Origin: Ooceraea biroi | Lineage: Eukaryota > Arthropoda > Insecta > Hymenoptera > Formicidae | Direction of reading: 5' to 3' | Assembly (NCBI RefSeq): GCF_003672135.1 | Contig: NC_039509.1 | Coordinates: 8,070,663 to 8,134,662 of the forward strand | Length of the DNA: 64,000 bases | Shown: piece after piece, positions 45,685 to 55,195 of the stretch | How positions within the stretch are numbered: position 1 is the stretch's first letter | Layout: the number at the start of each line of letters is the position of its first letter | Position numbers and translations under genes: made by a program | The notes under the pieces: model-generated | What the model saw: only the letters and a program-made list of their open reading frames with translations | Databases searched by the model: none | Told to the model about the DNA's origin: nothing

Positions 45685-47132
45685 AGTGCATCGTCAGCAG
45701 ATATCTCTCTTTCCCTAATAGCATTCAAACATTTTTTTAATGTTGCACAAATATTTTTGTAAAAGACAATATATTTTTGAAATTATATGAAACATATTTT
45801 AAAACTATTTTTAAAAGTTCGAATGTAACTCACGAAAAAGATTTCAATAAAATATTTTATTGAAAGATTTTACAATATTTATGAAAGATTTGTAAGATAT
45901 TTTAAAAGATTTTGTTAATATATCTAAATGTTTTGTCATACCGCGAAATTATTTTTCGAACCTTTTCGCGAAACAGACCCAGGCAGCACACATTGGTTTC
46001 AAAGCCGTTTCATAAACGTTTTAACGTAACATTTTATAACCATTTTATTGAAAACTAGATTTTTATATTTTATGAATTACTCTAAATTTCGTGTAGTGGA
46101 ATCTCACTCTTTTGGAATGAGATATCACTTCAAGCAATAATGATTTCAAAAGTTTCAATAGAAAAGAAGAAGAAAAGAGTACTGGATCGGTTTTCCGGCT
46201 GGTTATTTATAAGGTGATAACGCAAATGTTTCTTGCGAGAACGTCACGCCTGGCCTGGCCATCTATCGGTCGCTTGGTGAATCAGAAGCGGGATTAAATA
46301 AAAATATTTTAAAATGTTACAAATATATTTCTTTCATTAATAACTTTTTTTAAATTTTGTATAATCTTCTTTTCATTTTAAGATGCGTTTTTTGATGATT
46401 TTTCACTCACTCATAACTTTGCAATAATGCAATAAGAATGTTTAAGATCTATGACCCGGAAATTCGCTTAATTCTCACTTAAGTTTTAAAACATGAGTAT
46501 TTGTAAACTAAGTAAGAATTTTTAACGTTTTAAATCGATCGTAACTAGCAAGCATTCGACAGATGAGGTCTGTTCTTTATTGCTGAACTCCCTTCACTGG
46601 GCTGCACTAGTTCAGATTTTATCCTTTTCCTCCTAATATGGAGTATTACGAAATATAGTTTTGAAAACTCCCAAAATCTGATTTACTTATTTTAAAAATA
46701 TGTTTCTTAAATGTTTTGAAATGTGTTATTTAAATATTTGCAAGAAATATTCTAAAAATATTTTTAAATCCAGTTTGTGAAATGTTTTGAAACCTATTAT
46801 GTCAACATTTTTTGAAAATATTTTAAAAATATTTTAATATATATTTTTTAAATATTTTTTTAAATTATCACAAAAAATATTACATATAAATGTTTCATTA
46901 ATATTTTAAAATATTATAATAAAATATTTCGTCCAAATATATTTCTAAAATATTTTTAAAATATTTTATAAATGTATGTTAACAAAGTTTGGAAAAATCG
47001 TATTTTAAAAATCTTTCTAGAATACTTCAAAAATATTTTGAAATATATTAAATCTTTTAAAATATTTTGTGCTATTAGGGTTATAACTGCGGACCGTTGC
47101 GAGTGTGAGTAATTACTCCATGGAAACTCGTC
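45685..47132. other. AT-rich gap with a repeat copy
   Basis: 45982-46294 is a copy of the left half of the GGCAGCACA element (5116-5574), and about 46660-47080 is a degenerate array of AAATATTTT words. No gene is supported. The gap separates the capsid genes from the next frame and probably grew by insertion. Confidence 0.6.
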
Positions 47133-47654
47133 ATGCCCGTACCGACGTTCGTGGGCCTGCAGGGCTTCATCGTCGGCAGACACTTCGTCGTGAAGGAATT
47201 TGCCTCTCTCAGAGAGGGATGTGTTCTCTCGCACTATATCTTTGAACCCTACGGATCGTGGTACGATCTCTTCAAATCTGAGAGATCGCAAGTTTCCTGG
47301 TTAACGGCGAACCATCACGGACTATCATGGGACGTTGGAACGATTCCGTACCGATGGGCTAGGCGTCTGATCACAAAAGCGGTGGTAGGCACGATGGACA
47401 AAGAGGATGATGATGAAACAGTACCCCTCGTGTACGTCAAGGGACACGAGAAACGCGAATGGCTGCACGATTTGCTTCAAGACGATGCGAGAAATGACGT
47501 ATTCATCGAGACTGTGGATGTGGACTACAAAGATATCGCTCCTTTACATAAATTAGATATAGTGAATACATTTCGATGTGGATACCATGTGAAACATTGC
47601 GCCTTACAAAATGTATTCAAACTCTACAATTGGTGGTCGAACCGCCTGAAATAA
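47133..47654 (+). CDS. Polinton-associated unknown protein, 173 aa, intact
   Basis: It starts MPVPTFVGLQGFIVGRHFVVK and includes SWLTANHHGLSWDVGTIPY, VPLVYVKGHEKREWLHDLL and RCGYHVKHCALQNVFKLYNW. The alternation of a beta strand with an acidic/polar pair near the N-terminus, followed by histidines and a later conserved Cys/His stretch, is reminiscent of a degenerate DEDD-type nuclease fold, but this is a guess. I recall similar proteins in insect mobile elements. The frame has no defect and a normal ATG context. Confidence 0.55.
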   Translation: MPVPTFVGLQGFIVGRHFVVKEFASLREGCVLSHYIFEPYGSWYDLFKSERSQVSWLTANHHGLSWDVGTIPYRWARRLITKAVVGTMDKEDDDETVPLVYVKGHEKREWLHDLLQDDARNDVFIETVDVDYKDIAPLHKLDIVNTFRCGYHVKHCALQNVFKLYNWWSNRLK

Positions 47655-48373
47655 ACTGCATTCATTATTACAACTTGTGTCTGCGTTTTTATTCTATTCT
47701 GTTCTCCCCTTCTTACGGAACTCTCCATGACATCGTCGCACACGTCACGGTTTTCGTTGCGGATATTGATATATGAGAATATCAATTTAATCATGGGGAA
47801 CGTGCTTTATCTTTGCTGACTATGGTTTTCATCATGCTGATAACCCTATTCAAGTCCCTTTATAGGCCTCTATCGCGTCCACTTAATGTTAGTGTTACGT
47901 CGCGGTAAAACCTCGACCATATGCCTGCAGGGTTTTCACTGATGTTATAGCCAAATGTCACAATATTGAATCGAGTAAAACGAACGACGCCGGTACGCGT
48001 CTAAGCCTAGCGCATGCCGTGACCACATGGACATCGTAAAGTAGCTACAAAGGGCTAAACACCGCCGGCACTGCACAAACAGTCTATGCAGTCCCACAGC
48101 GCATTTTTATAAATGTATAGTTATAAACTTATGAATTTTAGACATATAGGAACCGCCTTATTTTTGAGTGAACATGCGATGCCGCGTAGAACGACTCTCT
48201 CTATTAAAAACGATGTAAAAGGTCATTTTGCAACAGCATACTATTCTATTTCTGGATTGTAAAGAGATAGAATAACCGTTCAAAAACACAGAAAATATTT
48301 TTCACGCCATAAAGTTTATGGCGCGACCAAAAATATAGTAGTTATATTGTAAGTTGTAAATTTAATAAAGTAA
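47655..48373. other. No gene seen
   Basis: Moderately AT-rich sequence without a supported gene or repeat. Confidence 0.4.
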
Positions 48374-48960
48374 CAATTTAGGGCAGGTTCTGTAGGCCTG
48401 GGGTAGTGTTTACGCGGAACCTCCCCACTACAGAACCGCGATAACACCAGACGACGAAGGCGTGGGTCCCAAAGTTTGAGACACTCTTAAACCTATTGGT
48501 CAAAGCCAACCCCCACAAGCTTAAATCTTAAACGCCTACCCCTTCGTCTAGGATATAAAAAGAGCTGTTGATGCTCGGAACAGCGGAATTTTCACTTAGA
48601 GTCTTACAGAAGTGTTTCCTAGAGTGTTCAGAATTCTTTCAGTATCTTAGTCGCTTTACTTCCGAGCATCTAGCATTTTAGCAATTAGAGTCAGTGCGAA
48701 ATTCGAGAAACCGAGCGCAACCCAACCAGGGATCAGGAAGAGAGTGAGAGTCTGCGGCCGTTCACATCGCAGGAACAAGGTAGAAATTACAATTCCTACG
48801 GTTACGAGTTCGATTACCGGTTAACGCTTTTAAGCCCTTAATCTTAAATATCTTGTTTTAGATTACCTTTTTATTTTTCAATAAAGAAATTATAATATTA
48901 AAACATGAACTCTTGGTGAGGTTTCTTCTCCATTTTTATCATTTTTCTTCCGTTTACAAT
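48374..48960 (+). promoter_or_regulatory. LTR-like block with TATA and polyadenylation signals
   Basis: It opens with a hairpin (GGTTCTGTAG facing CTACAGAACC, 48386-48437), followed by TATAAAA at 48554 and AATAAAG near 48881. This arrangement is LTR-like, and TTGGCGCTACC near 49030 resembles the start of a primer-binding site. I could not find matched ends or a target duplication, so it may instead be a native promoter for the frames downstream. Confidence 0.35.
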
Positions 48961-49111
48961 TGTTAATTCCAAGTTATTGGAAGATTCTCGACTGGCACTG
49001 CCGAAAAGTGTGGCCCTAGTCGCTCAAGTTGGCGCTACCAAGGAGTGTGACTCTACCTTGTGTTCGTGATCTTCTGATAACCCGCAAAATCAGATAATTT
49101 ATATTATACTT

Positions 49112-49351
49112 ATGCCTACCAAAAAGGGGCGTAGAGTTCAAGAGAAGAAGCTTCGCTACCAGATACGACTCGCCTTCTCTAACAACCAAGACCCGTTTCC
49201 TTTCTTGCAAAAATTGTCAGCGCTCGAACTCAACAAAATCTTGAGCAAAACTCACCTTTACATTGTCCGCGAAGTAACTATAGAAAGCAATTACCCAGCT
49301 ACCGTGCGATTCGTAAGAGTGATCCGCGACGCGTGGTGTACCGTTTACTAG
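49112..49351 (+). CDS. Small basic frame, unknown (79 aa)
   Basis: It begins MPTKKGRRVQEKKLRYQIRL and is basic at the N-terminus with a helical middle (FPFLQKLSALELNKILSKTH). It lies downstream of a TATA-bearing block. I do not recognise it, and an accidental frame is possible. Confidence 0.3.
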   Translation: MPTKKGRRVQEKKLRYQIRLAFSNNQDPFPFLQKLSALELNKILSKTHLYIVREVTIESNYPATVRFVRVIRDAWCTVY

Positions 49352-50237
49352 CGTTACTCGGTTTAACCAGGAAAGAAATAGAAATACCGAGCTCGTACCC
49401 GATTCTTCCACCTATTTTAGAATTATAAATTCACATTTGTTGAAACCTGTACTCTCCGTCCCGGGGTAAATTACTTAAATGTATTAACCCGAAATGGAGT
49501 TTTATTTAAATTATCATCGGACGTAGCGATTTCGTTTATAATTGCAATTACTTAATATAATTAAATCGGGTAATGTACCGCGGGAAAATACATTTGTTTC
49601 ACCCTTCTCGAGTTACCCACCGGGTACTCGACTATCAACGGCGAGCCTCCGCGGTTTCATGCATAAAGTATCAGGTGTATCATCAATCCACTAACGGTAG
49701 CCTGTTTTGTCGGACCTGTTTTTACGGACTTCCCTTATCAGAACAGCGTTCTGGCATATACATATATAAACACAATTTAATCGTGGGATTCCGACGGTAC
49801 TCTCCGACGTGTGAAAATTGTAAACTTAAACTCGCCGTGTACTCGCCGACCTACAGTTGTGAAGCGTGTATAGACGACTATCTCGCGTTGAGTGAGGAAT
49901 TGGCATTCACCGGCGAAGATATTCTCGATTTCGCGGATCCGACCGTGATTCGATTCCGGGACGAGTTGATAATAAGATCTCCGGTTGTCCTCGAGGAAGA
50001 GTCCCGCGTCATTACCTGAACGGCGTTATAGTCCGTCCCATCACGACCGAGAAGGATGTAACATTAGTTTCATTCAGTACAATTTGAATTCGTCGAGGTT
50101 CTGGTGTAGTCAGTGCAGTTCTTGTATAACGATGCCTCGCGACCAGCGGCCTAGGACGTGGAGACACTACTCGAGTTGTTTTGCCACTGGCGTGCGGATA
50201 ACGTATCCGCAAAAAGCGGTAAGTACCGTATAACATT

Positions 50238-51292
50238 TGTAACGATGCACCCCCTTGCATCGTGTATTTCCGACCGAACTGCCGCCGATGCCGCCCGCCC
50301 GAACACCCGGCGGGCGAAGATAAGGCGCTAAGCGACGAATAATATTTGCGTGTTTTTCGTGCCGGGGAGGTGACGTCACGTTGGGGTATTTTTCCGTACT
50401 CCGACCGTTACCCCGACGCCGTCGCCCCCTCGCTCCTAAGACGAGCAGTATAAAAGGGCTGCGAATCGCGGAGGGATTCATTCCGTTCCGATCCGACGTT
50501 CTGATCTGATCTTCGCTCCGAAGCTCCGATCATCGCCGTTATCCGATACCGATTCCAGCTCCTAGGCTCCAAGCTATCTCAGGTCCGGACACGGGGGTTG
50601 AGCGTTCTCAGCCTCTGCTAAGAGTTCTTGGCGAGACGACCGATCCGATCCCTGCTACCGATTCTCTCGAACCAGCACCGCCCGTGGGGTCAAGTGTTCT
50701 TGGCCTCCGCCGAGCGTTCTTGGCGACGGCCCGTCCGAGGTATCCGTGAGCAGCCATCGAGTTACCGGATTTGTGCCCGAGGGTGAAGCGTGCTGCACCT
50801 CCGTCGGGAGTTCTCGACCACAAGCTCCGGTCAGACTACCATCCGTCTTTCCGTCACTGCACCGAGCGCGGGGTGAAGTGTTCTTCGCCTCCGCCGAGTG
50901 TTCTTGGCCCGGTCAGTGCGTAGATCCACCCGCCATTAAGTCGGGCCGCGATTCTCCGCGGATCAACCACCCACTTAATTAGGGAAGCGTACGACGCGGG
51001 ACATAAAAACTAGAGGAGGGCAGGTGTTATCCCAGCGCGACTCGAACCAACACGCCCCGCGAAACTCGGTACCACGCCCGTCGCGCAAACATCTCACGCG
51101 ACTACGACACAGCGTCACGCACCGCCCGTCAACACGGTGCCCTACTCTGTACATATACATATCTAGCGAATAAATTGTTACGTTAAGTTGGTAAACATAC
51201 GTCTCTTCACTGCCTGCGGCCTTACCACACGAACCCCGATCCGGCGAGTTATCTGTGCATAAGCACCTCGGGAAAATAAACAGGTCGTTTCA
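50238..51292. mobile_element. Solo LTR, 1.06 kb, inside an intron
   Basis: The block starts TGTAACGATGCACC and ends CGTTTCA, with CATT on both sides (50234-50237, 51293-51296). TATAAAAG at 50449 lies 31 bp before an arthropod initiator TCATTC (A at 50480), and AATAAA is at about 51170. No internal region remains. GC-rich sequence creates several meaningless reading frames. Confidence 0.65.
50449..50483 (+). promoter_or_regulatory. TATA box and initiator of the solo LTR
   Basis: TATAAAAG begins at 50449; TCATTC, a match to the arthropod TCAKTY initiator, puts the start at 50480, the canonical 31 bp downstream. The LTR could still drive transcription toward exon 2 of the surrounding gene. Confidence 0.6.
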
Positions 51293-51315
51293 CATTGACA
51301 CGAATTCATATTCGT

Positions 51316-51316
<1 letters not shown>

Positions 51317-51364
<48 letters not shown>
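51317..51364. repeat. (CA)n microsatellite
   Basis: About 23 CA units without interruption, within the same intron. Confidence 0.95.
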
Positions 51365-51368
<4 letters not shown>

Positions 51369-51724
51369 ACTTGACACTTGCATCTCTGTACTCCGCTTTT
51401 TATCACACCTTAATTTGTGTTCTGCACTTTTGTTTTAGTACCTACTGGTGGGTATTAATGAACTGGTAGAGAACGGTCGCAGCGAGCTGCGGCTTCTTTT
51501 CCCCGAAACGGTAGATTTTTTTATCATCGATTACTAACATCTCCTGTTAGCATCGTATAATGTCTTTGTTTATTTCTTTTCAGACCGTCTATAGGCAGGA
51601 TATAGAGATCGACGGATTTATAAATCTTGATAGGCTGAACTTCGTGCGATACTACCGCCGCCAGGTGCGGCAGAGTGATCGAGATTACTATGAAGAGAGA
51701 TGGACAGCTACATGGGACCAAGAT

Positions 51725-52180
51725 ATTTTTGATCTACACCGTTTATTTAATGAGGAGCCATTAGAGGAGGAAATTTGGTAGCAACATGTAGGGTTGCCAC
51801 AATTTTGTGCGTTACTCATATATAATGTACATTTGAATAAAAAATTTTCTGGAAAGAATGGAGTCGAATAAGAATATGTTCATATTATAATATAAGATAT
51901 TAATACGATATAATATAAAAAATGATTTACCTATGCCTGGGATCGAACCTGGGTCGGGCCTGCCATATGACCACTCGCTCAATCACCTGAACCACACACA
52001 GGTTCTTGTTACGATGGAGTTTAAATATGTTTTTTTACACTAAATTTAGTTTATAACGTTTACTGGACGTAACATCGCGGGGCCAAGATATTTTTCATTT
52101 ACGGCGCTTGTTTAATGAGGAGCCATTAGAGGAAGAGGAAATGTGGTAGCAACATGTAGGGTTGCCACCATTGTGTGAGT
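51725..52180 (+). repeat. Direct duplication of the last-exon end
   Basis: 51720-51815 and 52080-52175 are direct copies about 359 bp apart. They include the codons for LFNEEPLEEE, the stop and the following GCAACATGTAGGGTTGCCAC palindrome. Confidence 0.75.
51930..52005 (-). repeat. tRNA-like (SINE-type) sequence
   Basis: The minus strand has GGTTCGATCCC, a near-consensus B box, preceded at the usual distance by TGGTTCAGGTGATT, an A-box-like stretch. The arms do not fold into a proper tRNA, so a SINE head or tRNA relic is likely. Confidence 0.4.
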
Positions 52181-52185
52181 TACTT

Positions 52186-52705
52186 TATCACCGCGAAACA
52201 CGTCGCGACGTGTACAGCGAAGAGGGTATCGGTTACGTGGTGCACGTGGATGCCCGTCCCCGCCCGCGGACCAGGTCAGCGGAAGTGCCGAGATGCTGGA
52301 TATTGGTTCCTTAGTAAGGAATGCTATCATGTACATTCCGTTGTATACAATGAGGGATTTTAATACATCGCGCACGTGCATCCTGCCCCTCACCCCTCCC
52401 GCGGGTTGGGTTAGCAACAAACTGTCACGATCCCTGCGGGTTGGGTCTGCGAAAACCCCCTTGGTTAGGTTAGATGGTCACGGTCCCCCTCCCCCCTACC
52501 GCGGGTTAGGTCCGCGAAAACCCCCTCCCGCGGGTTGGGCCAGCAAATACTGTCACGTGTGGGTTAGGTCAGCAAATACCATCACGGTCCTCCCCCTCCC
52601 CCGCGTGACGTCATACCCCTCGCCGTGCCACGTCAAACCCCCCTCCCCCCGCCGACTCAGCCCCCCCTCAGATCCCTGGGTTAGAATCAGCCCCTCTAAC
52701 CTACT
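52186..52705. repeat. Polinton right terminal inverted repeat
   Basis: Inverse of 31931-32388, ending CTAACCTACT. It has extra CCCCTCCC-rich units relative to the left end. Confidence 0.85.
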
Positions 52706-52889
52706 TCAACGCATTATTCGAGATAAATAAATCTTTTTCCGGATGATAATGTTTCTCTTTATCGTTTTCGACCTCCTCATCCTCCTCATCCTTCTCTTTG
52801 TCCATCCGTGTATAATATTTAGCAATAGCGTTCGAGATAGAGTAATAAGTTAGACGCCGTGATCGTGTTCGTGCAGGTTCGAACATGTC

Positions 52890-53245
52890 CGCACAGGTCC
52901 AAACGCATATCTCGGAATAGCGATGACGTCATTTGCGCTACTGCGCAGTTTCAAACGCGTTCCAAGAAAAACGCTGACGTCAGCTGACCTTGAACACGTT
53001 CGTGCAGGACGGATTTCTAAAGATAACGATGACGTCATCAAAATGGTGGTTGCATCAGCCGTGCTACTGCGCGGTTTCGAGCGCGTTCCAAGAAAACCGA
53101 TGACGTCACCTGACCTTGAACATGATCCTACAGGTCAACGACTCTGCTGAGTCAGCTCCCCCCCAGCGATGACGTCATCTGGCCTTGAACATGATCCCGC
53201 AGGTCAATGACCCTGCTGCGTCAGCCCCCTCCCCCCTCCCCTAAC
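52890..53245. promoter_or_regulatory. Cluster of TGACGTCA (CRE-type) sites in degenerate repeats
   Basis: The palindromic octamer TGACGTCA occurs at about 52923, 52976, 53031 and 53167, with the close variant TGACGTCACC near 53100. They sit in units with CAGTTTCAAACGCGTTCCAAGAAAA and CCTTGAACATGATCC. The block lies directly outside the Polinton's right end. Bindings by CREB/ATF-type factors would be predicted for the octamer, but no gene is obvious next to it. Confidence 0.5.
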
Positions 53246-54439
53246 CCCCCTCGTTACCCCTGCGTTAGAACCCGCTCTGTATCCCTACTCGCGAGAAACT
53301 GCGCCGCGAGCGCCATCTGGTTTGTTGAAATTTTGTAAGAATTCAGTGCTTAAGTTTGTAAGTGTTTGTTTCATAAGTGTGTAATTAGAAAGTGTTTGAA
53401 ATATAAATCTGTTTGACTTTCTAATAATCAAACACAAATTGTATTTTATTTTGTTCCCGTTTAAAACTCAAACGTATATATCTGTTTAATTTGACTCATG
53501 TTTGATTTTAGCAAAACAATTTTAATATATATACCAATGTTTGATACAAAAGTGTTTGAAACGCAAACGCTTTTCCACTTGCGTTTGATAAGTCAAACAT
53601 TATTTCTGCTTAAATGTGTATAATTCAAACACTTACGATAAAGCCATTTTTAGAGTGATATAGGATATTCTAAGAATATTGTGGGAAATATTATAAGAAA
53701 TAAAATATTATAAGAATATTCATTGAAATATCATTAGAATATTCTGAATACTTACCAAATAACATACCAATAACATTTAGAACATTCGTGGAACTGTTTA
53801 TGAATATTCTTTTCGAATATTCTTAGAATATATGGAAATCATGTTGTTAGAACATTCTTCGAATATTTTGTGCTGTATGGAATGTAATCTCCGAACACAC
53901 GTGCAGTTCAAAAAAATGTATTTCACATACAATATCTAAGCGCATAAAAACTCTTCTCCTTAATTTAATGTATTTACACATACTTTGCAATTGTTTTACT
54001 CTACATGTATTATGCAACTTAGTGTAATCAAAATAAAATGCATAAAAGGCTTTTACGCGCACGATATTTGTCCTGGAATGACGTAACATTTCTTATGGCT
54101 TAAATCATTCAATATCATAGAAGGAAAACTACCGATGGAATTTCGCCTTTTCTTTTGATAGAAGTAACTAAATTTCGGCTAACTTCCGAGTTAAATTAAA
54201 AGTATTTGGATCACTCACAAACCTTTTTAATCACACTTCATACCTCTTCATACAAAATACAAACGATTCTATATCAAAACTTTGTTCAATTAATTTATTC
54301 CGGCTAAGTGCGGGGTGGAAAAATAATTAATTAATTACAAACAAACGAATAACTCACAAACCTTTTCAATTGCACTTCAATACATATAGGACAACAACAT
54401 ACGAAGTACAAACAATTGCATATAGGAGTTATTTGAAAA
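53246..54439. other. AT-rich spacer with short repeats
   Basis: Between about 53390 and 53640 there are repeated GTTTGAAA/CAAACAC words, and from 53650 to 53880 clustered AGAATATTCT-type words. 53225-53290 resembles a decayed Polinton end (CCCCTAACCC to CCCTACT). No gene is supported. Confidence 0.45.
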
Positions 54440-54735
54440 AACGTTCATTTCTGGTCAAGTGTGAGTGAATGCGTCGATTACATCCACCGCGCAACCGGTC
54501 TGTGTCGTCACGTCCGTACTCGCAAGACCGCGAAATACGAACGGCGCGACTAGATGTTTGACCAATCAGAAGGGCGCTTCGATATGGTAATAGGAAGCAC
54601 GTGCACTACGGCCAATCGCGGGGTGCGCGGGCATTCAATGACGTTGCGCAAATCATACGGCGCGAGTAGACATCCTTTAATCAGAGTCTAGACACTCGAA
54701 AATGGCGGTCGCGATAGTAGCGAGCTCTGCAGGGT
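54440..54735 (+). promoter_or_regulatory. GC-rich promoter-like block with a possible first exon
   Basis: GC-rich sequence carries two CCAAT boxes (GACCAATCAG near 54559, GGCCAATCGC near 54610) and ends in GAAAATGGCGGTCGC, a strong initiation context. The ATG at about 54702 opens a short frame (MAVAIVASSAGY) that runs into a possible donor after CTGCAG. No following exon was recognised. Confidence 0.3.
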
Positions 54736-54939
54736 ATTAAGGGTACTGTGAGACAATTTCTTATTCAATTAGCCTTATTTGTTGCTTTTGCTCTATTTTT
54801 CCAAATCGATATGCTATTTCATTGTGTGAAGTCATTTTTCTCCGATTACAGTATTGTTTTCGCTGTATTTATATTAGTATACAAAGATGATGTTGATGTT
54901 GAAATCTTCGCCATTCGAATAAATATGAAGAACAAATAG

Positions 54940-55175
54940 GAGGTGGAAACCTTAATTATTCGGCCTTAACTGGTAATATATTTGATGAAAAATTAATCAC
55001 AACATTTCGACCCTTGGTTTGGGTCCTCCTTAATATAAATTAACTTAATGTCTTAATTTGTATTAAGTTTATCACCTGATGAGGACCCAAACCAAGGGTC
55101 GAAACGTTGTGATTAATTTTTTATCAAATATATTGCTAGTTAAGGCCGAATAATTAAGATTTCCGTCTCCTAGTT
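54940..55175. repeat. Inverted repeat carrying a hammerhead motif in each arm
   Basis: The two arms, centred near 55055, are inverse copies of a Penelope-like terminal sequence. The right arm retains an intact-looking hammerhead; in the left arm the same motif lies on the minus strand and its first core box is destroyed. Confidence 0.7.
55071..55115 (+). ncRNA. Hammerhead ribozyme candidate (type I, PLE-like)
   Basis: All core pieces are present in order: stem I ATCAC (55071-55075), CTGATGA (55076-55082), stem II GACCC/GGGTC around AAACCAA, GAAA (55101-55104), self-complementary ACGT and cleavage triplet GTT (55106-55108), then GTGAT (55109-55113) closing stem I. One extra G (55083) lies between the core and stem II, a variation I have seen in Penelope-type motifs. 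ACGT as stem III would favour action as a dimer. Its activity is not known. Confidence 0.6.
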
Positions 55176-55195
55176 GTTCTTCATTTATAGTAATA

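Larger units (their letters stand above)
49573..51781 (+). pseudogene. Two-exon Cys-rich unknown gene in Polinton right arm
   Basis: Exon 1 (49573-50218) holds cysteine pairs FCRTC, CENC, CEAC and, after a one-base frame change between about 49985 and 50020, WCSQC, typical of zinc-ribbon or RING-like modules. It ends in phase at a GTAAGT donor (50219). Exon 2 (51584-51781) follows TTTCTTTTCAG and reads INLDRLNFVRYYRRQV... to LEEEIW and a stop. A 1055-bp solo LTR occupies most of the intron. The 3' end of exon 2 is duplicated at 52084-52150 with the frame conserved (LFNEEPLEEE), which supports real coding. Function unknown; DNA-binding or ubiquitin-related roles are possible. Confidence 0.5.
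31931..52705. mobile_element. Polinton/Maverick element, 20.8 kb, decayed
   Basis: Inverted terminal repeats starting AGTAGG and ending CCTACT bound a set of genes diagnostic for Polintons: protein-primed DNA polymerase B, retroviral-type integrase, packaging ATPase, adenain-like protease and capsid candidates. Flanking 6-mers TCTATG and TCAACG agree at four of six positions, compatible with an eroded 6-bp target duplication. Left to right are an unknown gene, the polymerase (both +), integrase, two unknown genes and the ATPase (-), then the virion block (+) and two unknown genes (+). Nearly every core gene has one to several stops or shifts, so the copy should be unable to mobilise itself. 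Later insertions: 33375-34221, probably 45982-46294, and solo LTR 50238-51292. Confidence 0.9.

Noticed and set aside
50167..50982. Several Arg/Pro/Ser-rich frames
   Set aside because: They lie in the GC-rich solo LTR and have no domain.
51930..52005. tRNA gene
   Set aside because: Good B-box-like sequence, but acceptor and T arms do not pair; listed only as tRNA-like.
54748..54939. 63-codon hydrophobic frame
   Set aside because: Starts at GTG in AT-rich sequence; hydrophobicity follows from T-rich codons.
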